DNA of 48,016 bases from an uncultured Clostridium sp. (GCA_947178475.1 CAMWYM010000011.1:1-48016); one strand, 5' to 3'; positions 16,028-25,698 are shown, counted from the first letter of the stretch. Notes: generated from the letters alone by a model not told the origin. Numbers and translations: made by a program.

Positions 16028-16996
16028 TTAATACTCTTTAATAAACCTATCCAAATCCTTCTTGACCTTTTCATATCCACACTTCTGCCAGTGAATGCCG
16101 TCTCCTCCGCCATACTGACTCTTTAAATATCCCTGTGAATCAGAAAGTATTTTCCATGTATCATAATAGCGGACATTCGACAGCGGCTTTATCAGCTTTT
16201 TCAATTTTTTGTTAAAGCGCTCTACCGTATTCTTTTTTACAGATGCCCGTCTTCCCACAGGGCTCACCCCCATTACAACTATCTCCATATCAGGGTTTTT
16301 CTTCAGACATGCCCGGATAATTTTCCCGAAATAATCCACCTTAGTATTTAAATCCGTATCATCAGGACTCCCCACCAGACCATTCATTCCCAACATGATA
16401 AACAACCGGTCAGGATTATAGCTCAACAACTGTTTTAACATATCTTCTTTGTAAAAGGTATGTAAGTGCATCCCAACCTTCACAAAGAACTTTGTCTTGC
16501 TGTTTGCAGGTACTATTCCATATGCCGAAAAGCCTTCCATCACCGAGTCTCCTGCATATGCCGTTCTCTGCGCGGCCTTTCGCACCTTCTTTTTCACTGC
16601 TTTGCTATAATCACTATACTCATATTCCCCTGCAAAACGGTTTTCTTTTACTGCTCTTACTTTATAATAGTATGTTTTCAGTTTTTTTCCTTTTTTATCC
16701 GTAAATGTTGTTTTGGACGTCACTCCAATCCGGATATATTCCCCCTTTTTTGCTGTTGAACGAAACACCTCATATTCATCCGCACGTTTAACCCTCGTCC
16801 AGGCAAGCTTTATTCTTCCATTCAAGGTTGCCATACATTTAGTAATTTCAGGAGATTTTATCCCTTCTGTCGCCTCCGTACTGCTTGCCGTGTCACTTGC
16901 CAAAACACTGTTCATTTTCACTCCCGAACCACATAGGCATATTCCGCTAAAAAAAACGAACAGACAGATTGCCAATTTCCATTTTCTATTCTTCAT
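16028..16996 (-). CDS. Secreted SGNH/GDSL-type esterase with Fn3-like domain (copy 1)
   Basis: 322 residues with an N-terminal signal peptide (about 1-34). A fibronectin-III-like domain (about 48-137) includes KTYYYKVRAV, and an SGNH hydrolase domain follows. Block I is AYAGDSVMEG with nucleophile S151. The block III region reads IMLGMNGLVG. Block V is GDGIHW with D299 and H302. SGNH enzymes of this kind add or remove acetyl groups on glycans. GGAGCG precedes the start. It is a diverged tandem copy of the next gene upstream and closes a cassette with MBOAT and DHHW proteins, which suggests a polysaccharide acetylation or deacetylation role outside the cell. Confidence 0.85.
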   Translation of the reverse strand: MKNRKWKLAICLFVFFSGICLCGSGVKMNSVLASDTASSTEATEGIKSPEITKCMATLNGRIKLAWTRVKRADEYEVFRSTAKKGEYIRIGVTSKTTFTDKKGKKLKTYYYKVRAVKENRFAGEYEYSDYSKAVKKKVRKAAQRTAYAGDSVMEGFSAYGIVPANSKTKFFVKVGMHLHTFYKEDMLKQLLSYNPDRLFIMLGMNGLVGSPDDTDLNTKVDYFGKIIRACLKKNPDMEIVVMGVSPVGRRASVKKNTVERFNKKLKKLIKPLSNVRYYDTWKILSDSQGYLKSQYGGGDGIHWQKCGYEKVKKDLDRFIKEY

Positions 16997-17062
16997 TTAT
17001 TCTACGCTCCATCTACATTTCTCATATTTCCTGTCCGGCAGTCCGTTTCACCGCCGTATACA

Positions 17063-17980
17063 TCAATACCCCTTCACGATTTCACGCAGCGCCTTTAATA
17101 CCGTATCATAGGCCTTGGAAGTCCAGTGCAGGTTATCCGATGCAGCATATTCAGCTGCCAGATAGCCCTCCTCGTCCGACAAATCTAATGCCAAATCATA
17201 ATAATATACATTTTTAAGTGCCAGCAGCTTCTTTTCCAGCTTTGTATTATAATAATTCACTTTTTTCATACTGATTGAGGAGTTTTTCCCCACCGGACTG
17301 ACTCCGATAACAAAAATTTCCATATCCGGATTCCCAGCTATACACGTTTTAAGGATTGCCTCATAATAACTAATAATTGTATTCATCGAGGATTCAGACG
17401 GATTTCCCGCCATATCATTTACGCCTAACATAATGTAGAGCCGATCCGGCTTATAAGCTGCCAGTTGGATAAGCAAATCACTGTTATAGTATCTTGTCGT
17501 AGTGATACCCACTTCGGCAAATACCCTTTGCGATTTCGTTTCCTTAATCTTACCGTAATTCACCAGCCCCACCATCAAAGAATCCCCTGCATAAGCGGTT
17601 TTCTTTGCAATTTTACGCACCTTCTTTTTCATTACTATACTATAAGGACTATAAATCGTTCTATTGGCAGTCTTGTCCCTGCACACGGCACGGATCTTAT
17701 AATAGTATGTCTTAAGCTGTTTCCCGCTTTTGTCCACATATACCGTCTTCTTGGTCGTACCAATTTTCTCGTATCCACCCTTTTTCTTTACCGACCGGTA
17801 AATCTCATATTTCTGCGCATTCTTCACCGGACTCCATATCAGTTCTACCGTTGCCTTAGAGGTTGCTACCATACTTCCAATTGCCGGTTTTTTCAGCTTT
17901 GTCTGTTTTCCGTATACATTTATCGGACACAATATTACCACCAGCACAAATATAGCTATACAATACAATAATTTTTTCAT
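17063..17980 (-). CDS. Secreted SGNH/GDSL-type esterase with Fn3-like domain (copy 2)
   Basis: About 305 residues with the same layout as its neighbour: signal peptide, an Fn3-like domain with LKTYYYKIRAV, then SGNH. Block I is AYAGDSLMVG (Ser near residue 134), block III is IMLGVNDMAG, which is more canonical than in copy 1, and block V is SDNLHW. AGGAGG lies 9 bases before the ATG at 17980; an ATG two codons earlier is too close to it. The two genes are 66 bases apart and clearly arose by duplication. The G5-domain lipoprotein gene is 42 bases upstream. Confidence 0.85.
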   Translation of the reverse strand: MKKLLYCIAIFVLVVILCPINVYGKQTKLKKPAIGSMVATSKATVELIWSPVKNAQKYEIYRSVKKKGGYEKIGTTKKTVYVDKSGKQLKTYYYKIRAVCRDKTANRTIYSPYSIVMKKKVRKIAKKTAYAGDSLMVGLVNYGKIKETKSQRVFAEVGITTTRYYNSDLLIQLAAYKPDRLYIMLGVNDMAGNPSESSMNTIISYYEAILKTCIAGNPDMEIFVIGVSPVGKNSSISMKKVNYYNTKLEKKLLALKNVYYYDLALDLSDEEGYLAAEYAASDNLHWTSKAYDTVLKALREIVKGY

Positions 17981-18022
17981 TTTCATATGCCTCCTACATT
18001 TTCAGCAGGAATAGCCATTTCC

Positions 18023-18952
18023 CTAGTAGTCTTCGTACTCCACCGTTCCGTCAGACCATGTAATAATATAATACCCATGTCCGGACCCGTCACAATCCGG
18101 CACCTTCTGTCGGGATACAATCTGTCGCCTTTTTTTCGTCCCTTGGGTCATCACACAGTCCGTCGGTTCCTTAATTACTTTTTCACTAATCGGCTTCCTG
18201 CTCTCTTCTTTTCCATCTACATAGGTCACCTGATAGGTCACCTCTTTTTCCCCCTCAACACCCGGGGTTTTCTCTACCGACTCGTCCGAATACATACTAT
18301 TCGAGTACTCAATCTGTGTTTCAAAGGCAATAGGCTCTCTCTCTACAATTTCCTTTACAGAAACTCTCTCCACCGCAATCCTGCTCCCCTCACTAAGCTT
18401 AGCTGTGCGGGCAGGACTTACCCTGTCTTTTTTATCTACTGCAATATGCTGTTCTGCCAACAACGACTCCACATCCGTTGCCGTTGTCAGACATTCCCTT
18501 GTTTCTCCATCCACTAAAATAGTAACTGCCATCCGGCGAACAACTGAAATGTCCATTCCGTCAGTCAGACTTCCCTCCGGGCTGTGATCAAGGTAATCAT
18601 GTTCATTCAGTGCTATTTCCGCCTGGTCCAGTACATCCTGCACTGTTCCTCCCGTCAGTTCCAGCTTATTTACCTTCTCTCCGTCCCGTACTGTAACCAT
18701 GACATGCCGTAAAATGGTAATCTCCGTACCAGATTCCATTATTTTTTCGGAAAGCTCCGGCTTGACGATGTCCTTATCATCAATCGGTATCTCTGCCCTT
18801 TCAAGAGCCTTCTCCACAGTCTCTCCTGCACTTATCTTTACTCTTGTCTGTGTATGACCATCGGTAATAACCACCTGCATATCTCTTTTTCCGCAGCCCG
18901 TCACCATAACCATCAGCCACAGACACACCAAAAGCCGTATATTATACCGCAT
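18023..18952 (-). CDS. DUF348/G5-domain lipoprotein
   Basis: About 309 residues starting MRYNIRLLVCLW and ending the signal at lipobox VMVTGC. An upstream in-frame ATG at 19000 would add 16 mostly polar residues, and the ribosome binding site does not decide the start. Three DUF348 ubiquitin-like repeats follow, marked by VVITDGHTQTRV, VTVRDGEKVNKL and VTILVDGETREC. A G5 domain with EVTYQVTYVDGKEESRKPIS comes next. These modules occur in YabE/Rpf-like cell-wall proteins. The usual catalytic 3D domain is replaced by a short tail ending GTVEYEDY, so it is probably a binding protein. It sits between DHHW and SGNH genes. Confidence 0.85.
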   Translation of the reverse strand: MRYNIRLLVCLWLMVMVTGCGKRDMQVVITDGHTQTRVKISAGETVEKALERAEIPIDDKDIVKPELSEKIMESGTEITILRHVMVTVRDGEKVNKLELTGGTVQDVLDQAEIALNEHDYLDHSPEGSLTDGMDISVVRRMAVTILVDGETRECLTTATDVESLLAEQHIAVDKKDRVSPARTAKLSEGSRIAVERVSVKEIVEREPIAFETQIEYSNSMYSDESVEKTPGVEGEKEVTYQVTYVDGKEESRKPISEKVIKEPTDCVMTQGTKKRRQIVSRQKVPDCDGSGHGYYIITWSDGTVEYEDY

Positions 18953-19018
18953 ATCCTCTTTCGTCCGCCTCCATTCTCTCATCATATGTGCTTCATTCAT
19001 CCATCAGCCCGAAAAGCA

Positions 19019-20455
19019 TCACGGCTGCTTCAATGATATATTTATCTCTCCTGTGTGCTGCAACCCTTTACTGTCTTCCACAAGAATCTCTATCCTAACC
19101 GAATTATTGCTGACAAGTCCGGTGCTTTGCAGCTCGTCTTTTTGTAAATATAGTGTATATCCATAGTCTGAATCATCCACTACGGTGGTGAATGCCTCAT
19201 AGGTTTTGGATATCTCCCCGTTGATTAAATGGACATATATCCTCGCATCCGTCTCTATATTCTCTCCTTCCACCTTTCCAGACACAATCCAGTAACGGGT
19301 GTCATCAAATAACTCCTCTATTTCAATCACAGCATCAAATCTGTCATTGCCTTCCTTTATCTCTTCCAGCATAATTTCCGGTCCCTGCATAATCGGCGGT
19401 GTCAGCATGTACTCGTCCAGATTTCGCTCTACCTTTTCCGCAATCACAAGCTCCGGACTGCATTTTTCCATATACTCGGCAATCCGGTAAGGAATACTCT
19501 TGCTAAAGGCTGCGCTCTCAAACTGCCCTGCCATAAGCGGGATAAGCGTATTCCCAAAGGAGTCCCTGAACATTAACAATTTTCCCTTCCCGTCCGGACA
19601 TTGTGTCTCAAGCCAGGCCGCCTCCACATCCTGCTCCTCCGAACAATAAGACCAGTTATTGTCATACTGATAATAATAATTCCACTCTGGCACGGCGGCA
19701 AGGGGATATAGCATTTTGTTCAAATCACCGTATTCTCTCTTCTCCCTCAGGGCTGTTACTCCCTCATAGGTTTCATGCTCCATCATAACAGAATCCAAAA
19801 GTGTATCATATGCCAACACAGCCCCTTTGTTATTCCAATGGGAATCCCGCTTAAGGTACAGTGTCTCTCTTTCTCTCTCGAAGGGTTCATATAAATCTGT
19901 ATAGGAAATGCCCATCTCCAACAGCCGGGGCTTTATCAAATCTATATTGCTCACCTCGTCCACCTTATAGCCTGCATAATACGGCATGTTCCCACCATAT
20001 AGGGTATTTTTATTCGGTGCAACAGTAAATAAAAAATCTGCTCCCCGGTCTACCACATATTGCTGTAAAAGAGAGAGATTATGCACGGTATTAAAAACCT
20101 GCCTGTCCGTCATTACATTCTGTCCGAGATAATCATCTATTGTGTCTGTGTAGTAAAGCCACCCTTCTTTCCCCACTAAAACCGTATCTACATTCGACAC
20201 CTTAAATATCCTGCTCTGTATATTAGCATCTGCTGTTACCAATTCCTGACGAAATGCAAAATGATCCTCAAAATATGCAGAAAGCTCATCAAAAAATTCC
20301 ATATTAAAATGCCCGTCCTTTTGCAACCCGGGAAATTCTGCCAGCGTTTTATTTTCAGTTGTTACCTCTGTTCTGTAAACTGCCATTCCTGCAAAGGGTA
20401 ATATGCAAAGCATCAGGCAGACTACTATATATACAATACTCCCTGTCCTTTTCAT
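19019..20455 (-). CDS. DHHW/AlgX-like secreted O-acetylation protein
   Basis: About 478 residues. An N-terminal signal anchor (SIVYIVVCLMLCILPFAG) leads to an SGNH-like domain of the DHHW/AlgJ-AlgX type. Visible motifs are FLFTVAPNKNTLY, the catalytic-type YLKRDSHWNNKGA, and FRDSFGNTLIPLM. Proteins of this type work outside the membrane with an MBOAT partner to acetylate polysaccharides. The MBOAT gene lies directly upstream. I start at the ATG at 20455 with GAGGTGG upstream; a GTG three codons earlier is possible. The C-terminal 100 residues form an extra beta-rich region (VIEIEELFDDTRYWIV). Confidence 0.88.
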   Translation of the reverse strand: MKRTGSIVYIVVCLMLCILPFAGMAVYRTEVTTENKTLAEFPGLQKDGHFNMEFFDELSAYFEDHFAFRQELVTADANIQSRIFKVSNVDTVLVGKEGWLYYTDTIDDYLGQNVMTDRQVFNTVHNLSLLQQYVVDRGADFLFTVAPNKNTLYGGNMPYYAGYKVDEVSNIDLIKPRLLEMGISYTDLYEPFERERETLYLKRDSHWNNKGAVLAYDTLLDSVMMEHETYEGVTALREKREYGDLNKMLYPLAAVPEWNYYYQYDNNWSYCSEEQDVEAAWLETQCPDGKGKLLMFRDSFGNTLIPLMAGQFESAAFSKSIPYRIAEYMEKCSPELVIAEKVERNLDEYMLTPPIMQGPEIMLEEIKEGNDRFDAVIEIEELFDDTRYWIVSGKVEGENIETDARIYVHLINGEISKTYEAFTTVVDDSDYGYTLYLQKDELQSTGLVSNNSVRIEILVEDSKGLQHTGEINISLKQP

Positions 20456-20469
20456 TGAATCCACCTCAA

Positions 20470-21891
20470 CTAAAACCTAAAATAGATAAACGGATTGTAT
20501 GTACTGCCGGATAGACGAATTATACACCATCCAAGCAGCAGCACCGACACCATATACAGCGCAGTCTGAAGCTTTCTCCTACCGGCTGAAGGCTCCGCTG
20601 CCTCTGCAGCCCTGCGTATGCGTTCTACCAGCTTTTGCACTGGTGCTGCACCGATCATTCCCAAAACCGCCATGACAACAAACCATGGGGTCAGTTGCTG
20701 TAAAGCAAAGCTTGTACACTGTGCATTAAAGGTAAATCCAGTAAACATCTGCTTTATCATAAACAATCCATCACCAAGACTGTCTGCCCTGAACATGACA
20801 AAACCAACACATACCACCAGTAATGTATAAATCCTCGCAACAATTTTGGGAAGTCTCTTAACAACGGGCAGATATGTCTCAAACAACAGAAACAATCCAT
20901 GCCAAAGTCCCCATACTACAAATGTCCAGTTAGCACCGTGCCATAGACCAGTAAAGAAAAAGACAAGCATACGATTAAAACAGGTTCTCGCCATTCCTTT
21001 GCGATTCCCCCCTAACGGTATATAAAGGTATTCTTTAAACCAGGTAGACAAGGAGATATGCCATCTTCTCCAAAATTCCTGAATACTATCCGCTCCATAG
21101 GGATACTGGAAATTCTCCTTAAAATGAAATCCAAACATCCTGCCCAATCCGATTGCCATATCGCTATATCCGCTAAAATCATAATAAATCTGCAAAAGAT
21201 AGGAAACAGCACCAATCCATGCCACCACAATATTGACATTCGAAGCTGCGGCAGTAAATACATGGTCTGCCACTAAGCCCATAGTGTTTGCAATGAGCAC
21301 CTTTTTACCAAGACCACAGATAAAACGTCTTAACCCCTTAGCCACCTCTGCCACATCCATGGAACGTTTTCCAATGGCTTCATTGATATCCCGATATTTG
21401 ACGATTGGTCCTGCAATAAGCTGCGGAAAAAAGGAGATATAAAGGAGTATCTTCCAAAAGCTTTTCTGTGCTTCCACCTTTCCCTGATAAACATCAATGA
21501 CATAGGACATTGCCTGAAAGGTAAAGAAAGAGATTCCGATTGGAAGGATAATCCCGGGCTTTGACAGCTTAACCCCCAATAGGGAATTACAAGTTTCCAC
21601 AAAAAAATCGGCATACTTAAATACTGCAAGTATCCCCAAATTCAAAACCACTCCGGCAATCAGAAATATTTTCTTTGTTTTGGGATTGCTGGCAATCCCC
21701 CTTGCTGTCACATAATTAAAAAATGCGCTGATTATCATCAAAAAAACATATAGAGGTTCTCCATAAGCATAGAACAGCAGACTAGCAACGATAAGCAATG
21801 CGTTCTTTAATTTAATTGACGGCAAAACACAGTATAAACCAAATACAATTGGCAGAAAAACACACACAAATTCCAGTGAACTAAAAATCAT
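20470..21891 (-). CDS. MBOAT O-acyltransferase (AlgI/DltB-like)
   Basis: 473 residues with about ten membrane segments. Family motifs include GISFFTFQAMSYVIDVY, FFPQLIAGPIVKY, YDFSGYSDMAIGLGRMFGF and the active-site region TGLWHGANWTFVVWG with the conserved histidine. AlgI-type proteins move an acyl group, usually acetyl, across the membrane to an extracellular acceptor enzyme. The DHHW gene begins about 14 bases after its stop, which makes the pair an almost certain functional unit. The polymer acetylated is not shown by the sequence. The polysaccharide locus downstream in coordinates is a candidate, as is the cell wall. Confidence 0.94.
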   Translation of the reverse strand: MIFSSLEFVCVFLPIVFGLYCVLPSIKLKNALLIVASLLFYAYGEPLYVFLMIISAFFNYVTARGIASNPKTKKIFLIAGVVLNLGILAVFKYADFFVETCNSLLGVKLSKPGIILPIGISFFTFQAMSYVIDVYQGKVEAQKSFWKILLYISFFPQLIAGPIVKYRDINEAIGKRSMDVAEVAKGLRRFICGLGKKVLIANTMGLVADHVFTAAASNVNIVVAWIGAVSYLLQIYYDFSGYSDMAIGLGRMFGFHFKENFQYPYGADSIQEFWRRWHISLSTWFKEYLYIPLGGNRKGMARTCFNRMLVFFFTGLWHGANWTFVVWGLWHGLFLLFETYLPVVKRLPKIVARIYTLLVVCVGFVMFRADSLGDGLFMIKQMFTGFTFNAQCTSFALQQLTPWFVVMAVLGMIGAAPVQKLVERIRRAAEAAEPSAGRRKLQTALYMVSVLLLGWCIIRLSGSTYNPFIYFRF

Positions 21892-21957
21892 CTTTAATCC
21901 GCCTCACCTTTCCAAAAACTATTTCTAAAAAGCACCTGATCCAACGCCCGTTATGCT

Positions 21958-22809
21958 TTATAGCTTTTTCTTTTCTATAAGGTGAAGATTTGCTTTCTTA
22001 TAAGTTGATTTATAATATTTGTTGTAACCCTTTACCTCTGCAAACAGGGTATCGTATACATAACCATCAATTTCCACCCATGCATGACCGGTGTCGTCGC
22101 ATATGTATACCTTTTTGTATCCACACTCACGTGCCATAAAAGCAAGGGCACAGGACTCTGAAAAGCAACAGCCGTTTCCTAACTTAAAGATATCATTGGC
22201 ATAATCCATTTCCCACCCCTTTTGCGTCTTAACCTGCGCAAAAATACGGTGACGCTTATAGGGGTGCTTCATCACCCAGTCAAAGACCTTCTTAAGCTTC
22301 TGCTCCTTTGTATCCGTCGTCTTTGTAATCTTATCCACATTCTTCCTTGCCGTAATCATCGTAGCGATTTTCTTTTTATTATACTTGGATTTCTGAGCCT
22401 TTCCACTCTTGCTGAGCTTAATGCCGTCTACCTTGCCACCCTTCTTCTGGACTCCGCTACTCCGGTCAAAATAGTAATAGTTGCCCTTCTTCTCCATCCA
22501 ACCCTTTACCATAACTCCCTTAGCTCCAAAATAATAGGTTTTGCCTTTAATGTCTACAAACTGGTTCTTCGCTCTTTTACCACCTGCATATTCATAGTAT
22601 TTTTTTCCGTTATGTGTCGTTAGCTTCCCCGTATTCTCCGGTTCAGGTGCAGTCACCTCTGTCTCTGTAGAATTGGTCACCGGTTCCGTTGCCACTGCCG
22701 TTGTTCCCATAAAAAACATTCCTGCGCAAAGAGCGCACATATATAATCCCTTTTTTATCCCTCTATATAATGAATGACCTGATTTGCCCCTATGCTCCCA
22801 AACACACAT
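21958..22809 (-). CDS. Secreted transglutaminase-like protein with wall-binding repeats
   Basis: About 283 residues. A signal peptide ends near ATTAVATE. Two or three glucan/choline-binding-type repeats (about 60-140) show KYYEYAGGKRAKNQF, KTYYFGAKGVM and NYYYFDRSSGVQKK. A transglutaminase/protease-like domain follows, with the Cys-His-Asp triad in GNGCCFSES (C215), GHAWVEIDG (H242) and VYDTLF (D253). It could crosslink or cut surface proteins or peptidoglycan peptides. The ATG at 22809 is chosen for AAAGGAAACGAGATT upstream; a GTG six codons earlier is less likely. It has its own predicted promoter. Confidence 0.85.
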   Translation of the reverse strand: MCVWEHRGKSGHSLYRGIKKGLYMCALCAGMFFMGTTAVATEPVTNSTETEVTAPEPENTGKLTTHNGKKYYEYAGGKRAKNQFVDIKGKTYYFGAKGVMVKGWMEKKGNYYYFDRSSGVQKKGGKVDGIKLSKSGKAQKSKYNKKKIATMITARKNVDKITKTTDTKEQKLKKVFDWVMKHPYKRHRIFAQVKTQKGWEMDYANDIFKLGNGCCFSESCALAFMARECGYKKVYICDDTGHAWVEIDGYVYDTLFAEVKGYNKYYKSTYKKANLHLIEKKKL

Positions 22810-22900
22810 AATCTCGTTTCCTTTCACTTTTTCCTAAGTATTTTCTATGACTGAATTTCTCTTAAACCGTAAATATTTCACCTATGTAAAATCCTTATTA

Positions 22901-22929
22901 AACATAGCAGTATTTCATTCACAAGTCAA
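22901..22929 (-). promoter_or_regulatory. Predicted promoter of the transglutaminase/acetylation cassette
   Basis: Minus strand TTGACT (22924-22929), a 17-base spacer and TATGTT (22901-22906), leaving an untranslated leader of about 85 bases before the transglutaminase gene. No promoter was seen between the following genes, so it may drive the whole cassette. Confidence 0.5.
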
Positions 22930-23024
22930 CTATTTCAGTCACAATTTTCAATCATTTTACAATAAATTAACATTTAAACGATATGTCTGTTTTTTAATCT
23001 GTATTGTATGTAAATAAAAGTAAA

Positions 23025-23054
23025 ACTTCCTTTCTGAAACCACAAAAAGGAAGT
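23025..23054 (-). terminator. clpB terminator
   Basis: Nine-bp stem (23046-23054 pairing with 23025-23033) with a 12-base loop, followed on the minus strand by TTTACTTTT. It starts 6 bases past the clpB stop. Confidence 0.8.
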
Positions 23055-23060
23055 ATACTT

Positions 23061-25637
23061 CTATTGTGCAATCAGTCTGTCATCCACCACATCAACAGTA
23101 ATGGTATCCTCCAAGCTGACATTTCCAGCCAAAATTAATTTTGCAACCAGCGTATCAACATTCTTTTGCAGATAACGCTTTAATGGTCTTGCTCCATAAA
23201 CCGGGTCATATCCATGGTCCATGATATATTGCTTTGCCTTATCCGTAATGGTGAGTGAAAGCTCCTTCTCCGCCAGTCTGGTATTCAAATCAGCTACCAG
23301 CAAATCAATGATACTGCCGATATTATCCTTAGTCAGCGGTTTAAAGAGTATCGTTTCATCAAGACGGTTCAAAAACTCCGGTCTGAAATGCAGCTTTAAT
23401 TCGTCAAGCACCTGCTGTTGAGCCTTTGAAGTTATCTCACCATCCTCGCCAATACCCTCCAACAGGTGCGATGAACCGATATTAGAGGTCATGATTAAAA
23501 TCGTGTTTTTAAAATCAACGGTCTTACCCTTTGAATCGGTAATCCGTCCGTCATCCAGCACCTGTAATAAAACATTAAATACATCGGGATGTGCTTTTTC
23601 AATCTCGTCAAACAATACTACCGAATACGGCTTCCTTCTGACCGCCTCCGTAAGCTGTCCGCCCTCATCATATCCCACGTATCCGGGAGGCGCTCCGATT
23701 AACCTTGCCACGGAATGCTTCTCCATATATTCACTCATATCAATCCTGACTATATTAGCCTCATTGTCAAACAATGCCTGTGCCAGCGTCTTTGCCAGCT
23801 CTGTCTTACCGACTCCGGTTGGACCTAAGAACAAAAAGGAACCAATCGGCTTTGTCGGGTCCTTCACCCCTGCTTTTGAACGGATAATCGAATCCGAAAC
23901 CAGCTCCACCGCTTCATTCTGCCCTACTACTCTCTGGTGTAGTGCATCCGCCAAATGCAGAGTCTTATTCCGCTCGCTTTCCGTAAGCTTGGCTACCGGA
24001 ATCCCCGTCCATTTGGAAACAATTCCCGCAATCTCCTCCTCGGATACATTCTCATGCACCAGGCTTTTTTCCGTTGTTCCCTCCTTTTCCTCCAGCTCCG
24101 TCAGCTGCTTTTGAAGCTGAGGCAGTTTTCCGTATTGCAGCTCGGCTGCCTTATTCAAATCATAATTGCGCTGGGCAATCTGAATCTCATTATTGACCTC
24201 TTCGATTTCCTCCTTTAATGTCCGTACTTTATCCACACCCATTTTCTCATTGTCCCAATCGGCTTTCATGGATGTAAACCTTTCGTGCAGTTCCCGAAGC
24301 TCTCCCTGAAGCTTTTCCAATCTCTCCCGGCTTAACCGGTCCTCTTCATTCTTAAGGGCAGCCTCCTCAATCTCTAACTGCATTATACGCCGGCTGATTT
24401 CGTCCAGCTCTACTGGCATGGAATCCAGCTCCGTCTTAATCAATGCACAGGCTTCATCCACTAAATCAATCGCTTTGTCAGGGAGGAAACGGTCCGAAAT
24501 ATAACGGTTTGAAAGTGTGGCAGCAGCTACAATCGCACTGTCATTAATCTTAACCCCATGATATACCTCATATCGGTTCTTTAGCCCTCTTAAAATGGAA
24601 ATGGTATCCTCTACCGTCGGTTCATTTACCGTCACCGGCTGGAACCGGCGCTCCAATGCGGCATCTGTTTCAATATATTTGCGGTACTCATCAAGGGTAG
24701 TAGCACCGATACAGTGGAGCTCACCTCTTGCCAGCATTGGTTTTAACATATTTCCTGCATCTAACGCTCCATCAGATTTGCCTGCACCCACAATGGTATG
24801 CAGCTCATCAATAAAGAGAATAATTTCACCATCTGAATTTTTAATTTCATCCAGCACCGCTTTTAAACGCTCCTCAAATTCACCGCGGTATTTTGCACCG
24901 GCAATAAGAGCACCCATATCCAACGCAAATATCTGCTTATCCTTTAATGCCTCCGGTACGTCACCTCTCACTATACGCTGTGCCAGTCCTTCCACAGCAG
25001 CGGTTTTCCCCACTCCCGGTTCTCCAATCAGCACTGGATTATTCTTTGTCTTTCTGGACAGGATTCTGATAATATTCCGAATTTCCGCATCTCTGCCGAT
25101 AACTGGGTCCAGTTTCTGTTCTCTGGCACGTTTGACCAGATCATAGCCATATTTCTCAAGGCTGTCATAAACCGCCTCCGGATTATCACTTTCTACCCGC
25201 TGGTTTCCCCTCACCTCTGCCAAAGCCTTCAAAAAACGCTCCGAGGTCAAACCGTAGCCCATAAAAAGTCCCTTCAATGCCTTGTTGGGATGCTTTAAAA
25301 GTGCCAGAAAAATGTGTTCTACAGAAATGTAGGTATCCCCCATCTGCTTTGCCTCTTTTTCCGCATGGACAAAGGTTTTCTGAAAATCGGAGCTGGTAAA
25401 CAGATTACCTCCAGAAACCTTTGGACGATAAGCGACCAGCTTTTCTGCCTCCTTTGAAAAATATTCCAAATCTATATCCATTTTTTGTATCAGCTTGGAA
25501 ATCAAGCTCTCATCCACAGTGAGCAGGCTGTATAAAATATGCTCCTGATCAATTTCCTGATTATTGTATTCATAGGCAAGCTTTTCGCAATTCTCTACAA
25601 CCTCTAATGACTTTTTCGTAAACTTCTCTGCGTTCAT
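23061..25637 (-). CDS. clpB: ClpB disaggregase (HSP100)
   Basis: 858 residues, standard ClpB length. It is a hexameric ATPase that extracts proteins from aggregates with DnaK. The Clp N domain covers about 1-145. NBD1 has Walker A GEPGVGKTA at 205-213 and Walker B ILFIDELHT. The long middle coiled coil that separates ClpB from ClpA/C is present (about 400-530). NBD2 has GPTGVGKTE near residue 600 and VVLFDEIEKAH. No ClpP-binding loop was noted. It is monocistronic, with a promoter overlapped by CIRCE and a hairpin terminator, so it is heat-shock controlled through HrcA. Confidence 0.97.
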   Translation of the reverse strand: MNAEKFTKKSLEVVENCEKLAYEYNNQEIDQEHILYSLLTVDESLISKLIQKMDIDLEYFSKEAEKLVAYRPKVSGGNLFTSSDFQKTFVHAEKEAKQMGDTYISVEHIFLALLKHPNKALKGLFMGYGLTSERFLKALAEVRGNQRVESDNPEAVYDSLEKYGYDLVKRAREQKLDPVIGRDAEIRNIIRILSRKTKNNPVLIGEPGVGKTAAVEGLAQRIVRGDVPEALKDKQIFALDMGALIAGAKYRGEFEERLKAVLDEIKNSDGEIILFIDELHTIVGAGKSDGALDAGNMLKPMLARGELHCIGATTLDEYRKYIETDAALERRFQPVTVNEPTVEDTISILRGLKNRYEVYHGVKINDSAIVAAATLSNRYISDRFLPDKAIDLVDEACALIKTELDSMPVELDEISRRIMQLEIEEAALKNEEDRLSRERLEKLQGELRELHERFTSMKADWDNEKMGVDKVRTLKEEIEEVNNEIQIAQRNYDLNKAAELQYGKLPQLQKQLTELEEKEGTTEKSLVHENVSEEEIAGIVSKWTGIPVAKLTESERNKTLHLADALHQRVVGQNEAVELVSDSIIRSKAGVKDPTKPIGSFLFLGPTGVGKTELAKTLAQALFDNEANIVRIDMSEYMEKHSVARLIGAPPGYVGYDEGGQLTEAVRRKPYSVVLFDEIEKAHPDVFNVLLQVLDDGRITDSKGKTVDFKNTILIMTSNIGSSHLLEGIGEDGEITSKAQQQVLDELKLHFRPEFLNRLDETILFKPLTKDNIGSIIDLLVADLNTRLAEKELSLTITDKAKQYIMDHGYDPVYGARPLKRYLQKNVDTLVAKLILAGNVSLEDTITVDVVDDRLIAQ

Positions 25638-25698
25638 ATTGATTCCACCTCGTCCTTCTTTTTGTCAAGAAATCAAACATATTTCATGTGCTAACCAT

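Noticed and set aside
24595-25146. Plus-strand open frame opposite clpB
   Set aside because: clpB is intact and well conserved on the other strand; the Ser-rich composition is that of an antisense shadow.
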